From assembly GCF_000420705.1 (NCBI RefSeq), contig NZ_ATVL01000012.1, forward strand, positions 124,001 through 188,000: a DNA stretch of 64,000 bases. The letters run 5' to 3'. Source of the stretch: Hymenobacter norwichensis DSM 15439 (lineage in GTDB: Bacteria > Bacteroidota > Bacteroidia > Cytophagales > Hymenobacteraceae). The notes under the pieces were generated by a model. It was not told where the DNA came from. It was given only the letters and a program-made list of their open reading frames with translations, and ran no database searches. This document shows, one piece after another, positions 16,158-23,720 of this stretch (the stretch's first letter is position 1; the number at the start of each line of letters is the position of its first letter). A program made the position numbers and the translations under genes.

Positions 16158-16514
16158 TTAGTAGTTGTCGTCGGCGCGGTTAGGATTAAATCCGGCTTCA
16201 CCTTCCGGATGGTGGTCGTATACCGGCCGCGGGCGGTCCAGTTCGGCTACTTCCTCGGGGGTAAGTAGCTCCTCACGCACATACTCAACGGCGTCTTGCA
16301 AGGCATCTACGAACTTCAAAAAATCTTCCTTGTAGAGGAAAATCTTGTGCTTCTCATACGAGAAAGTGTCGTCGTCGCGGAGCTTGCGTTTGCTTTCCGT
16401 GATGGTCAGGTAGTAGTCCTGGCCGCGGGTGGCTTTCACGTCGAAGAAATACGTGCGTTTGCCAGCCTTAATACGTTGCGAATAGATTTCTTCTTGGTCG
16501 TGACGGTCTTCCAC
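16158..16514 (-). CDS. PUR-alpha-like DNA/RNA-binding protein (DUF3276)
   Basis: A 118-residue protein typical of the Bacteroidota DUF3276 family. The domain (residues about 8-85) has the beta-strand pattern ERIYSQRIKAGKRTYFFDVK-like, YYLTITESKRK and EKHKIFLYKEDFLKFVDAL, related to PUR repeats that bind single-stranded DNA and RNA; Borrelia BpuR is a studied homologue. The tail is acidic and disordered. The start codon is GTG: no in-frame ATG exists upstream before a stop. It has its own transcription unit, closed by the hairpin at 16069-16104. Confidence 0.9.
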   Translation of the reverse strand: MEDRHDQEEIYSQRIKAGKRTYFFDVKATRGQDYYLTITESKRKLRDDDTFSYEKHKIFLYKEDFLKFVDALQDAVEYVREELLTPEEVAELDRPRPVYDHHPEGEAGFNPNRADDNY

Positions 16515-16627
16515 AGTGCCTTCTGTAAAGTTATGTTATTCTAAGATGATTGAAGTGTTTGCGAAAAATACGGGCTTCCTTGCATATATAAAAATTTAAA
16601 GGGCAGCTTTTTTGAACTAGGTGCCGG

Positions 16628-16635
16628 TATCTTTG
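16628..16635 (+). promoter_or_regulatory. -7 promoter element for DUF58 gene
   Basis: TATCTTTG, with TTTG at 16611-16614 upstream (closer than the usual -33 spacing). It lies 145 nt before the ATG at 16781, which implies a long leader. Confidence 0.5.
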
Positions 16636-16780
16636 TTTACCCCACTTATCGGTTAACTCCTAAAAGCCTTTTTATTAGTTTTCCAGCGTGTTTTGCCGCT
16701 TGTTGCTGCTGCCGGGTTGGCTTGAAATATTCCGCTGAGTTGATACTTTTCCACCTCGTTGCTTTTTGAATCTTCCGCTT

Positions 16781-17701
16781 ATGCCTCAGCCTCTCGACCT
16801 GGCCACCGTCCGCACCTTCGAAAATTTGGAATTTCTGGCTCGTCAACTGGTCGAAGGATTCATTACCGGCTTGCACCAGTCGCCCTACCACGGCTTCTCG
16901 GTGGAATTCTCAGAGCACCGGCTCTACAACCCCGGTGAAAGCACGCGCCACCTCGACTGGAAAGTGTTTGCCCGCACTGATAAGCTATTTGTGAAGCGCT
17001 ACGAGGAAGAAACCAACCTGCGCTGCCACCTGCTGCTCGACGTGAGCCCCAGCATGTACTACCCCGAGCCCGGCCATGATAAGCTACGCTTTGCGGTGCT
17101 CTGCGCGGCGGCCATTACCACCATGCTGCAAAAGCAGCGCGACGCTGTGGGCCTCGTCACCTTCGCCGACCAAGTGGAACTGCAAACCCCCGTGCGCAGC
17201 ACCAGCACCCACCGCCATACGCTGCTGCTCACGCTCCAGCAGTTGCTGGAGCGGCCGCCCGCGCCGCGCCGCGCCACCACCGACGTAGCCAGCGTGATTC
17301 ACAGCATTGCCCAGCAAATCCCGAAACGCTCGTTAGTAGTGCTGTTTTCCGACATGCTAGGCCGGGCGCCCAAAGAGCAAACCGCCACCTTAGCGGCACT
17401 GCAACACCTGCGCCACCAAAACCACGAGGTGCTGCTGTTTCACATCATGGATCGCGCCACCGAAGCTGATTTCAACTTCCAGGACCGGCCCTACGTGTTT
17501 GAAGACCTGGAAACCGGCGAAACGGTGAAGCTGCAACCCGCCCAAGTGCGCGAGCAATACCAAGAGGCTATGCGCAAGTACGAGCACGAATTGGTGCTGC
17601 GCTGTGGCCAGTACAAGATTGATTTCGTGCCCGTGGATATCCAGGAGCCGTTTGATAAAGTGCTGTACGCTTATCTAGTGAAGCGCGGCAAGGTCCGCTA
17701 A
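16781..17701 (+). CDS. DUF58 domain protein (VWA-like)
   Basis: A soluble protein of 306 residues of the DUF58 family. The N-terminal part has the hallmark GFSVEFSEHRLYNPGESTRHLDWKVFART, then a von Willebrand-A-like domain beginning LLLDVSPSMYY, a variant MIDAS (DxSxS). DUF58 proteins usually work with MoxR AAA+ ATPases in protein-complex maturation or stress pathways. This copy stands alone, away from the Bat operon that encodes another DUF58 protein at 32585-33484. The ATG at 16781 is preferred to the one at 16766 because it starts directly at the conserved region (MPQPLDLATVRTFEN). Confidence 0.9.
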   Translation: MPQPLDLATVRTFENLEFLARQLVEGFITGLHQSPYHGFSVEFSEHRLYNPGESTRHLDWKVFARTDKLFVKRYEEETNLRCHLLLDVSPSMYYPEPGHDKLRFAVLCAAAITTMLQKQRDAVGLVTFADQVELQTPVRSTSTHRHTLLLTLQQLLERPPAPRRATTDVASVIHSIAQQIPKRSLVVLFSDMLGRAPKEQTATLAALQHLRHQNHEVLLFHIMDRATEADFNFQDRPYVFEDLETGETVKLQPAQVREQYQEAMRKYEHELVLRCGQYKIDFVPVDIQEPFDKVLYAYLVKRGKVR

Positions 17702-17725
17702 CCCTCTCAACTTACCTTTCTCTTT

Positions 17726-17983
17726 ATGCCGCTATGGTATTGCCGGGTGTGTGGTCTCGATTATGATGAGTCGCCGTGGGGGCCAGATGAACAATCACCT
17801 GATTATAGTTTCTGCGACTGTTGTGGGGTAGAATTCGGCTATGGTGACTCTATTCCCGCAGGTGCACGCCATCATCGTGCTAGATGGCTGGCCAACGGGG
17901 CTCCATGGTATTACCCGAAAGTGAAGCCCGATAACTGGCAACAAGCCGCGCAGCTTCGGCAGGTGCCGGAACTATACCGGTAG
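17726..17983 (+). CDS. Small Cys-rich putative zinc-ribbon protein
   Basis: An 85-residue protein with two knuckles, CRVCG (6-10) and CDCCGVEFGYGD (about 30-41), that together could bind one zinc ion. A conserved-looking basic/aromatic tail follows (HHRARWLANGAPWYYP). Similar small proteins occur widely as uncharacterised orphans, but I cannot name a function. It starts 24 nt after the DUF58 gene and is followed 19 nt later by a small membrane protein, so the three may form one transcript. TACCTTTC at 17713-17720, 5 nt before the ATG, could be a private weak promoter. Confidence 0.75.
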   Translation: MPLWYCRVCGLDYDESPWGPDEQSPDYSFCDCCGVEFGYGDSIPAGARHHRARWLANGAPWYYPKVKPDNWQQAAQLRQVPELYR

Positions 17984-18002
17984 CCAATTTCTTCCCTTTT
18001 GT

Positions 18003-18200
18003 ATGCTGGTTGACATTTTCTTTGCCATACTCTTTCTGAGTTTGCCTTCGGCACTCATCACCGCCTACATTGCCCACATGAACGACCGGTCGTTGTGGCG
18101 GTGGATGGCGTTCGGCTTTTTTGTGCCTTATGTAGCCACTTTCGTGGCCATGGTAGTCACGTACCTCGACCAGAAAAAAGCCGGTACGCTCGACGAGTAA
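18003..18200 (+). CDS. Small two-helix membrane protein
   Basis: 65 residues: helix 1 (DIFFAILFLSLPSALITAYIAHM), a short basic loop (NDRSLWRW), helix 2 (MAFGFFVPYVATFVAMVVTYL) and a charged tail (DQKKAGTLDE). It resembles the many short inner-membrane proteins of unknown role and has no catalytic motif. The spacing of 19 nt after the zinc-ribbon gene suggests co-transcription and possibly a shared function. Convergent with the glycosylase gene, with only 11 nt between stops. Confidence 0.65.
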   Translation: MLVDIFFAILFLSLPSALITAYIAHMNDRSLWRWMAFGFFVPYVATFVAMVVTYLDQKKAGTLDE

Positions 18201-18211
18201 GCTACGGCCTC

Positions 18212-18880
18212 TTACTCCGCCGGTATGTTGTCCAGTGACTGCCACAGATACTTACAAGCTAGGCTACGATAGGGGCGCCAGGGTTCGGCAATTTCGGTGA
18301 TGCGCCGAAGCAGGGCCCGGCCGGTTTCTTCGAGGCCGTAGTGCTTGCGCATGGCGTTTTGCACGCCCAAGTCACCTTCGGCAAATACATCGGGCTGGTC
18401 GAGAGCAAACATCTGGAGCATTTGAGCGGTCCAGCGGCCCACGCCTTTTATCTGGGTGAGGTGCTTGGTGAAATCGTCTTCGGAAAGCTGGCTCAGGTGC
18501 GCGTGGTCAAGTTGGTCGCGCTGGGCAAAATCGGCTACGGAACGCAGGTAACCGGCTTTCTGCCGCGAAAGGCCCGCCGTGCGCAAGTCCTCATCAGTCA
18601 TAGCAAGTACAGCGGCAGGCTCGGGGTAGCCGTCGGGTGGGAACAGGGCCTGTACCTTGCGCCAGATAGCCGCTGCCGCCTTGGTGGAAATCTGCTGGCT
18701 AACAATAGCCCGCAACAACGCCAAGTACAGGTCTTCGTGCGGCGCGGGCTGAATGGGACGGCCGCGCTGAATGATACCCGCTAGTACAGGGTCGGCTTGC
18801 GAAAGGTGCAGCAGCGCCTCCTGGGGGTAATAGTCGGGTACTGTGGGTAGAAAGGCCGGAGTGTGCGGAACGGAAGCCAT
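18212..18880 (-). CDS. DNA-3-methyladenine glycosylase II-like (HhH-GPD)
   Basis: 222 residues, the length of AlkA-type glycosylases without the N-terminal AlkA_N domain. LLRAIVSQQISTKAA opens the HhH-GPD fold, the helix-hairpin-helix is IKGVGRWTA (144-152), and the catalytic Asp is D170 in FAEGDLGVQNAM. The enzyme excises alkylated bases from DNA in base-excision repair. The ATG at 18880 is preferred over the frame start at 18940, whose extra 20 residues look non-conserved. It lies 84 nt downstream of the antiporter gene on the same strand, possibly in one operon with ltaE. Confidence 0.9.
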   Translation of the reverse strand: MASVPHTPAFLPTVPDYYPQEALLHLSQADPVLAGIIQRGRPIQPAPHEDLYLALLRAIVSQQISTKAAAAIWRKVQALFPPDGYPEPAAVLAMTDEDLRTAGLSRQKAGYLRSVADFAQRDQLDHAHLSQLSEDDFTKHLTQIKGVGRWTAQMLQMFALDQPDVFAEGDLGVQNAMRKHYGLEETGRALLRRITEIAEPWRPYRSLACKYLWQSLDNIPAE

Positions 18881-18964
18881 AGAAACAGCAAGATGAGAAA
18901 GTAAAGCAGCTTCTTGGCGCCAATAATTAGCCGGAAGCATTAACTAAACACCTTCGGCCACTTT

Positions 18965-20236
18965 TTAATGCCCGGTTTCCGGCTGGTCGGAGGCGGGCAT
19001 ACTCAACCCTAAGCGCTTAACCAACGGGCCCAACGTAAGGCCTTGCACGATGATGCTGAAGATAACCACTATGTAGGTGATGCCCACAATAAGGTCGCGT
19101 GGCATGGTTTCAGGCAACGATAACGCCAAGGCTACCGAAATACCGCCCCGCAGGCCACCCCAGGTCAGAATACGCAAAGTCGGCCGGTCGAAGTGGTACC
19201 AGCGGCGCAGCATTCCCAGCGGAATGGCTATTGAAATCAACCGCCCGACCAGCACCACCGCAATAGTAATTACCCCGATGATAAGCGTGGTGCGGGTGAT
19301 GTGCAAAACCAGCATTTCCAGCCCAATCAGCACGAACAGCACGGCGTTCAGCACTTCATCCAGCAACTCCCAGAACTTGTCGAGGTAGTCGCGCGTCTCA
19401 TCCGACATGCCCATCTGCCGCGCTTTAGCACCCACAATCAGGCCGGCTACCACAATGGCCAGTGGAGCCGAAGTGTGCAAAGAAGCCGCCAGCGCCGTGC
19501 CGCCCATCACCAGGGCCAGCGTAATAAGCACCTCCACTTTGTAATTATCAATGGTGCGCAAGGCCCAGTACGTAACGTAGCCCAACGCTATGCCAAGTAT
19601 GATGCCGCCGAATACCTCCCGCAGAAACAGCTTGCTGATAACGCTGAACGTGGCCGCTTCCCGACCGGCTTCGGCAATTTGCAGCAAGCTCACGAACAAC
19701 ACTACCGTCGTGCCATCATTAAACAGCGACTCACCTACAATCTTGATTTCCAAATCCTTGTTTACCCGTGCTTCTTTTAGAATGCCCAGCACCGCAATAG
19801 GGTCGGTGGGGGAGATGAGCGCGCCGAACAGCAGGCAGTGTAGATACGCCGGAACCAGCCCAAACAAAGTAAGCAGATAGTATAAGGCCGTGCCAATGAG
19901 AAACGTAGACAGCAGAATCCCGGCGGAGGCTAGGGCCGCCACCGGGAGTTGCTGGTTGCCCAGGGCCCGCACATCCACGTGAATAGCCCCCGCAAATAGC
20001 AGAAAGCTCAGCATCACCTGCATGACCAAAGCATGAAAATCAAGGTTGCGCAGCATGTCGCGCACCACAAGCACCCACGACACCTCCAGTTTGCCCAAGC
20101 CCACTGCGGCCAGCGAAAAAAGCAGGGCCAGCACCATAATGCCAATGGTAGCCGGCAACCGAAGAAAACGATGATTGAGGTAGCTAAACAAAGCCGCTAC
20201 CACGAGCAGCAGCGCGAAGGTGTCGTAGAGTTCCAA
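18965..20236 (-). CDS. CPA1 Na+/H+ antiporter (NhaP-like)
   Basis: 423 residues, about 12 transmembrane helices. The paired ion-binding signatures are ISPTDPIAVLGIL and GESLFNDGTTVVLF, both typical of NhaP/CPA1 exchangers, and GGLRGGISVALALSLP marks the later helix. It exchanges Na+ for H+ at the inner membrane. The protein is only distantly related to the other antiporter at 10952-12232, so they are not a recent duplication. It starts 35 nt after the threonine aldolase stop, which suggests one transcript. Confidence 0.92.
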   Translation of the reverse strand: MELYDTFALLLVVAALFSYLNHRFLRLPATIGIMVLALLFSLAAVGLGKLEVSWVLVVRDMLRNLDFHALVMQVMLSFLLFAGAIHVDVRALGNQQLPVAALASAGILLSTFLIGTALYYLLTLFGLVPAYLHCLLFGALISPTDPIAVLGILKEARVNKDLEIKIVGESLFNDGTTVVLFVSLLQIAEAGREAATFSVISKLFLREVFGGIILGIALGYVTYWALRTIDNYKVEVLITLALVMGGTALAASLHTSAPLAIVVAGLIVGAKARQMGMSDETRDYLDKFWELLDEVLNAVLFVLIGLEMLVLHITRTTLIIGVITIAVVLVGRLISIAIPLGMLRRWYHFDRPTLRILTWGGLRGGISVALALSLPETMPRDLIVGITYIVVIFSIIVQGLTLGPLVKRLGLSMPASDQPETGH

Positions 20237-20271
20237 ATGAGGCAGTGGTTAAAGAAGGCGTATGCTCCTTC

Positions 20272-21303
20272 TTACGAACTCAACTGCTGCATGGCCGATT
20301 CCACCCGTGCTATCATCTCATCGGTGACGTCGAGGTGCGTTACGAAGCGAATCATCTGGGGGCCAAACGAGGAGGCCTTGATACCTTGTTCCTCTAGCTG
20401 GGCCAGAAACTTTTCGGCTGGCATTTCGGGCTTCAGCCGGAAAATAACCAAATTGGTTTCCACGGGCAACACTTCGGCCACGTAAGGCTGCTGGGCCAGT
20501 TTCTTGCCTAGCTGCCGGGCGCGGCGGTGGTCATCGGCCAGCCGGTCTACGTTGTTTTCCAAGGCGTAGAGGCCTGCGGCGGCCAAATAGCCGGCCTGCC
20601 GCATACCGCCGCCCATCACCTTCCGGATGCGCTTGGTTTTCTGAATGAACGCCTTGCTGCCCAGCAGTACTGAGCCCACTGGTGCGCCCAGGCCCTTGCT
20701 CAAGCACACCGAAATAGTATCGAACAGGCGGCCGTACTCAGTGGCAGGTTGACCGGTAGCTACCAAGGCGTTGAAGATGCGTGCTCCATCCAAGTGCAGC
20801 GGAATCTGGTGCCGCTGGGCTACTTCGGCAATGGCTTCCAACTCGGGCAAGGCGTAGCAGCTGCCGCCGCCGCGGTTGTGGGTGTTTTCCAGCGAAATCA
20901 GGCTGGTAGTGGGGTAGTGCACGTTCACGGGCCGGATGGCGGCTTCCACCTGTGCGGCCGTTACGCGGCCCCGCTCCCCGGCCAGCAGCGCCACTGAGGC
21001 GCCCGAGTGAAACGCAATGCCTCCCACTTCCCAGAGGTAAATATGCGAGGTTTGCTCGCAAATCACCTCCGACAATGGCTCGGTATGCGCCTTGATGGCA
21101 ATTTGGTTGGTCATGGTGCCGGACGGGCAGAACAGGCCGGCTTCCAGGCCAAAGCGCGCGGCGGCCTCATTTTCCAGGGCGCGCACGGTAGGGTCTTCCT
21201 CGTAGACATCGTCGCCGACGGGGGCCTGGAACATCATTTCCAGCATGGCCGGAGTGGGGCGCGTAACCGTATCGGAGCGCAAATCAATCAACGGATTCAT
21301 CAT
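20272..21303 (-). CDS. ltaE: Low-specificity L-threonine aldolase
   Basis: A PLP enzyme of 343 residues that cleaves L-threonine and L-allo-threonine to glycine and acetaldehyde. The family start LIDLRSDTVTRPTPAM, the glycine loop CPSGTMTNQIA, LDGARIFNA (Asp binding the PLP nitrogen) and the Schiff-base lysine K203 in LSKGLGAPVG are all present. Two adjacent ATG codons (21303 and 21300) are equally possible. It is divergent from the small basic protein gene at 21401, sharing a 97-nt intergenic region, and is followed by an antiporter gene with 35 nt spacing. Confidence 0.95.
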   Translation of the reverse strand: MMNPLIDLRSDTVTRPTPAMLEMMFQAPVGDDVYEEDPTVRALENEAAARFGLEAGLFCPSGTMTNQIAIKAHTEPLSEVICEQTSHIYLWEVGGIAFHSGASVALLAGERGRVTAAQVEAAIRPVNVHYPTTSLISLENTHNRGGGSCYALPELEAIAEVAQRHQIPLHLDGARIFNALVATGQPATEYGRLFDTISVCLSKGLGAPVGSVLLGSKAFIQKTKRIRKVMGGGMRQAGYLAAAGLYALENNVDRLADDHRRARQLGKKLAQQPYVAEVLPVETNLVIFRLKPEMPAEKFLAQLEEQGIKASSFGPQMIRFVTHLDVTDEMIARVESAMQQLSS

Positions 21304-21353
21304 CAGGGGAGAAGGTAAAACGGGAAAGGTTTCTCGGTTTCAAATTTATGACT

Positions 21354-21361
21354 TACTTTTG
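21354..21361 (+). promoter_or_regulatory. -7 promoter element for small basic protein
   Basis: TACTTTTG, 39 nt before the ATG at 21401. Confidence 0.6.
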
Positions 21362-21400
21362 CCCCTCCTTTACAGAAAGACCTTAACCGACCCGGAAAAA

Positions 21401-21574
21401 ATGAGCGCTACCCGACTGAAGCGTAAGCACCGCAAGAACATTGCCCGTGCCAACAACAAGCAGACCATCATCAAGCAATTGCTGCTGACTCCCGTTCTGA
21501 AGAACGTGGATATCGAAGAACTGAAAGCCCGTTTCCCTAAGGCCGGCGAAGCAAAGACGGAAGCTGCGGCTTAG
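21401..21574 (+). CDS. Small basic protein, unknown
   Basis: 57 residues with a strongly basic N-terminal half (MSATRLKRKHRKNIARANNKQ) and an acidic/helical C-terminal half (NVDIEELKARFP). It looks like a nucleic-acid- or ribosome-associated protein, but I recognise no characterised family. The start at 21401 is supported by the TAnnTTTG element 39 nt upstream, and the gene ends before a strong terminator, so it is a self-contained transcription unit. The frame is open upstream to 21245, but that part overlaps the divergent ltaE gene and is not coding here. Confidence 0.75.
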   Translation: MSATRLKRKHRKNIARANNKQTIIKQLLLTPVLKNVDIEELKARFPKAGEAKTEAAA

Positions 21575-21632
21575 GCTGCGCACCATCTGGCACACCCGAC
21601 CCCGGTGTCGGTGGGTTTCGGTCAGAACCAAT

Positions 21633-21670
21633 AAAAAGCGTTTTCTCCTGCCTGGGGAAGACGCTTTTTT
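21633..21670. terminator. Bidirectional terminator
   Basis: Hairpin AAAAAGCGT...ACGCTTTTTT between the convergent small basic protein and phosphodiesterase genes; runs of A and T on both sides make it usable in both directions. It overlaps the last two bases of the minus-strand gene. Confidence 0.85.
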
Positions 21671-22163
21671 ATTTGGGCCCCAACTCAATTACCTGCAGCT
21701 GCTGCACTTTGCCCGCCGCTACCTCGAAGCGGAGCAGGGTGCGTACTTTATGGAAGCCGTGCCGGCCAGCGGCTCCAGGGTTCAGGTGCAGCAAACCCAG
21801 CTTGGGGTCGGGCATGACCTTGAGGATATGCGAATGGCCGCTGATAAACAAGCCAGGCCGTTCCTGCGCGAGCAAAGGCCGCGCCGCCGGGCTGTAATGG
21901 CCAGGGTAGCCGCCAATATGCGTCATGAGCACGTGTAGTTCCTCGATGATAAACGACTGCACCAGCGGTTGCGTAGCGCGTACGTCGCGGCCGTCGATGT
22001 TGCCGTACACGCCGCGCAACGGCGCTACGGTGGCTAGCTCCTCGGCTACGGCGGCCGTGCCAAAGTCGCCGGCGTGCCATATTTCGTCGCAGCCACTGAG
22101 GTGGTGCAAAATTCGCTCATTGAGGTAACTATGAGTGTCGGATAGCAAACCGATTTTCTTCAT
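21669..22163 (-). CDS. YfcE/MJ0936-type metallophosphodiesterase
   Basis: 164 residues, the usual size for the small calcineurin-like phosphodiesterases. Metal-binding motifs are LLSDTHSYLNERI (DxH), HAGDF (GD), GNID (GNxD) and GHSHILKV (GHxH). Relatives are Mn2+- or Ni2+-dependent enzymes with activity on model phosphodiesters and unknown physiological substrates. The ATG at 22163 starts the protein at MKKIGLLSDTH; the frame to 22178 includes a putative promoter (TACCTTCG at 22168-22175) and was rejected. Confidence 0.9.
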   Translation of the reverse strand: MKKIGLLSDTHSYLNERILHHLSGCDEIWHAGDFGTAAVAEELATVAPLRGVYGNIDGRDVRATQPLVQSFIIEELHVLMTHIGGYPGHYSPAARPLLAQERPGLFISGHSHILKVMPDPKLGLLHLNPGAAGRHGFHKVRTLLRFEVAAGKVQQLQVIELGPK

Positions 22164-22167
22164 CTGG

Positions 22168-22175
22168 CGAAGGTA
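22168..22175 (-). promoter_or_regulatory. Variant -7 element TACCTTCG
   Basis: TACCTTCG on the minus strand ending 4 nt before the ATG of the phosphodiesterase gene; one base off the consensus. If used, the mRNA is leaderless. Confidence 0.3.
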
Positions 22176-22425
22176 CAAGGCGAAATGATGAACCTTAGAA
22201 ATAGCGAATTCGCTATTTTCGGCGGCTGGATACGGAAATCAGTGGTGGTAGATGTTCAACGGATTCTCTCTTGAATTCACCATCTTACCAACTCCGAACA
22301 ACTCAACCGGCGCCACCCCGTATCTTGCCCGACTTCTTTGCTCTTTCGTATGCGAAGATTTATGTTGTGTTTTGCAACGGGCCGCGGCCTGCATCTCTCT
22401 CAGTAGACCTCCTGATTACCCCGCG

Positions 22426-23127
22426 ATGAACGTCTTCATCAACGATATTCCGCTGATTATCAAAAAGAACAGCGAGAAAGTGTATAAGCACAAGTACGAC
22501 CTGATTTTGAATCCGGAAGACGAATTCATCTCCAAGGACTTGGTGGGCGACGTGCTAGTGCGCGACGTTACCGACGTATTTGTGGATCGGCTGTTGCGGC
22601 TGATGGAAGTGAAGAAGCTCAAGAAGCTGACTTCGCTCACCATGCTGGCTCGCAAGAAAAGCCGCCTGATTCTGCACCTGAAAGATCAGTTTCGCATTGT
22701 CAAGGCTGCCGGCGGCCTCGTAGTGCAAGACGGAAAGGTGTTGATGATTTATCGGCTTGGCAAGTGGGACCTGCCCAAGGGCAAGCTCAAAAAAGAAGAG
22801 GACCCCGGTATTGGGGCGCTGCGCGAAGTGGAAGAGGAATGCAACATCAAGGTGGAATTGGGCGATAAGCTGCCCAGCACTTGGCATTCGTACGCCTACA
22901 ACGGCAACAAAATCCTCAAGAAAACCAACTGGTACATCATGCGCTGCCTCGACGACACGCTGATGAAGCCCCAGGCCGAAGAATACATTGAAGAAGTGCG
23001 CTGGATGACGCCTAAAGAGGCCATGGCGGTACTGGACTCATCGTACGCCAGCATTGCCTTAGTGATGCGCCACTACCTGAGCGAGGTGACGGGCACATTG
23101 CCTACCAAGGAGTCTTCCAATAAGTAA
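22426..23127 (+). CDS. NUDIX hydrolase with N-terminal extension
   Basis: 233 residues. The first 90 form an alpha/beta extension (MNVFINDIPLIIKKN... KKSRLILHLKDQF) of unknown role, followed by a NUDIX domain (about 95-205). The NUDIX box reads GKLKKEEDPGIGALREVEEE, then CNI where the consensus has xGU: the usual Gly is Cys. The REVEEE metal-binding glutamates are intact. Such enzymes hydrolyse nucleoside diphosphates linked to another group. The ATG at 22426 is chosen; 58 upstream codons in frame are non-conserved-looking. Convergent with coaD across a terminator. Confidence 0.85.
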   Translation: MNVFINDIPLIIKKNSEKVYKHKYDLILNPEDEFISKDLVGDVLVRDVTDVFVDRLLRLMEVKKLKKLTSLTMLARKKSRLILHLKDQFRIVKAAGGLVVQDGKVLMIYRLGKWDLPKGKLKKEEDPGIGALREVEEECNIKVELGDKLPSTWHSYAYNGNKILKKTNWYIMRCLDDTLMKPQAEEYIEEVRWMTPKEAMAVLDSSYASIALVMRHYLSEVTGTLPTKESSNK

Positions 23128-23138
23128 GTTGATACTAA

Positions 23139-23181
23139 CATAAAAAAGGCCGTTTAGCTGTAGCTAGACGGCCTTTTTATG
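23139..23181. terminator. Bidirectional terminator
   Basis: About 20-nt arms (CATAAAAAAGGCCGT...ACGGCCTTTTTATG) between the convergent NUDIX and coaD genes. Confidence 0.9.
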
Positions 23182-23196
23182 TTTTGTTGCTACTAG

Positions 23197-23661
23197 TTAC
23201 CCTTGGAAAGGCGGCAGCTCAAACGGAACGAAGTCGTTGACGTTGCCGCCGAAACGATGAATTTCGCGGATGATGGTGCTGCTGATGGCGGCTAACACTG
23301 GTGAGGTAATCAGGAACACGGTTTCCAGCTCGGGATTGACGTGACGGTTAGCTTGGGCAATGGTGTTTTCGTACTCGAAATCGGTGGTGTTGCGCAGGCC
23401 CCGCAGTAGAAACCGGGCCCCGACCTCCCGCGCAAAATCGGCGGTGAGGCCTTTGTAGGCTCGTACCGATACCCGCGGCTCATCCCGGAAAACTTCCTCA
23501 ATCATGCTAATCATTTGCTCGACTGGCAGGTACCGGACCTTGCTGCTGTTGTTGCCGATGGCAATAATCACTTCGTCGAACAACTCCGTACCCCGCCGCA
23601 CTACGTCGAGGTGCCCATTGGTAAACGGGTCGAAAGAGCCAGGAAAGAGAGCAATACGCAT
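23197..23661 (-). CDS. coaD: Phosphopantetheine adenylyltransferase
   Basis: 154 residues, normal length. It converts 4'-phosphopantetheine plus ATP to dephospho-CoA, the fourth step of coenzyme A synthesis. Motifs: GSFDPFTNGHLDVV (T/HxGH nucleotidyltransferase site), RGLRNTTDFEYE and the ISSTIIRE phosphate-binding loop. It lies 59 nt downstream of the DUF3822 gene on the same strand, an arrangement common in Bacteroidota, so it probably shares the promoter at 24656-24663. Confidence 0.97.
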   Translation of the reverse strand: MRIALFPGSFDPFTNGHLDVVRRGTELFDEVIIAIGNNSSKVRYLPVEQMISMIEEVFRDEPRVSVRAYKGLTADFAREVGARFLLRGLRNTTDFEYENTIAQANRHVNPELETVFLITSPVLAAISSTIIREIHRFGGNVNDFVPFELPPFQG

Positions 23662-23720
23662 GAGTGGAAGTAACAGAGTGACTAATTGATTCTTTCGGGC
23701 AGAATTACTGCTATTCAGAA

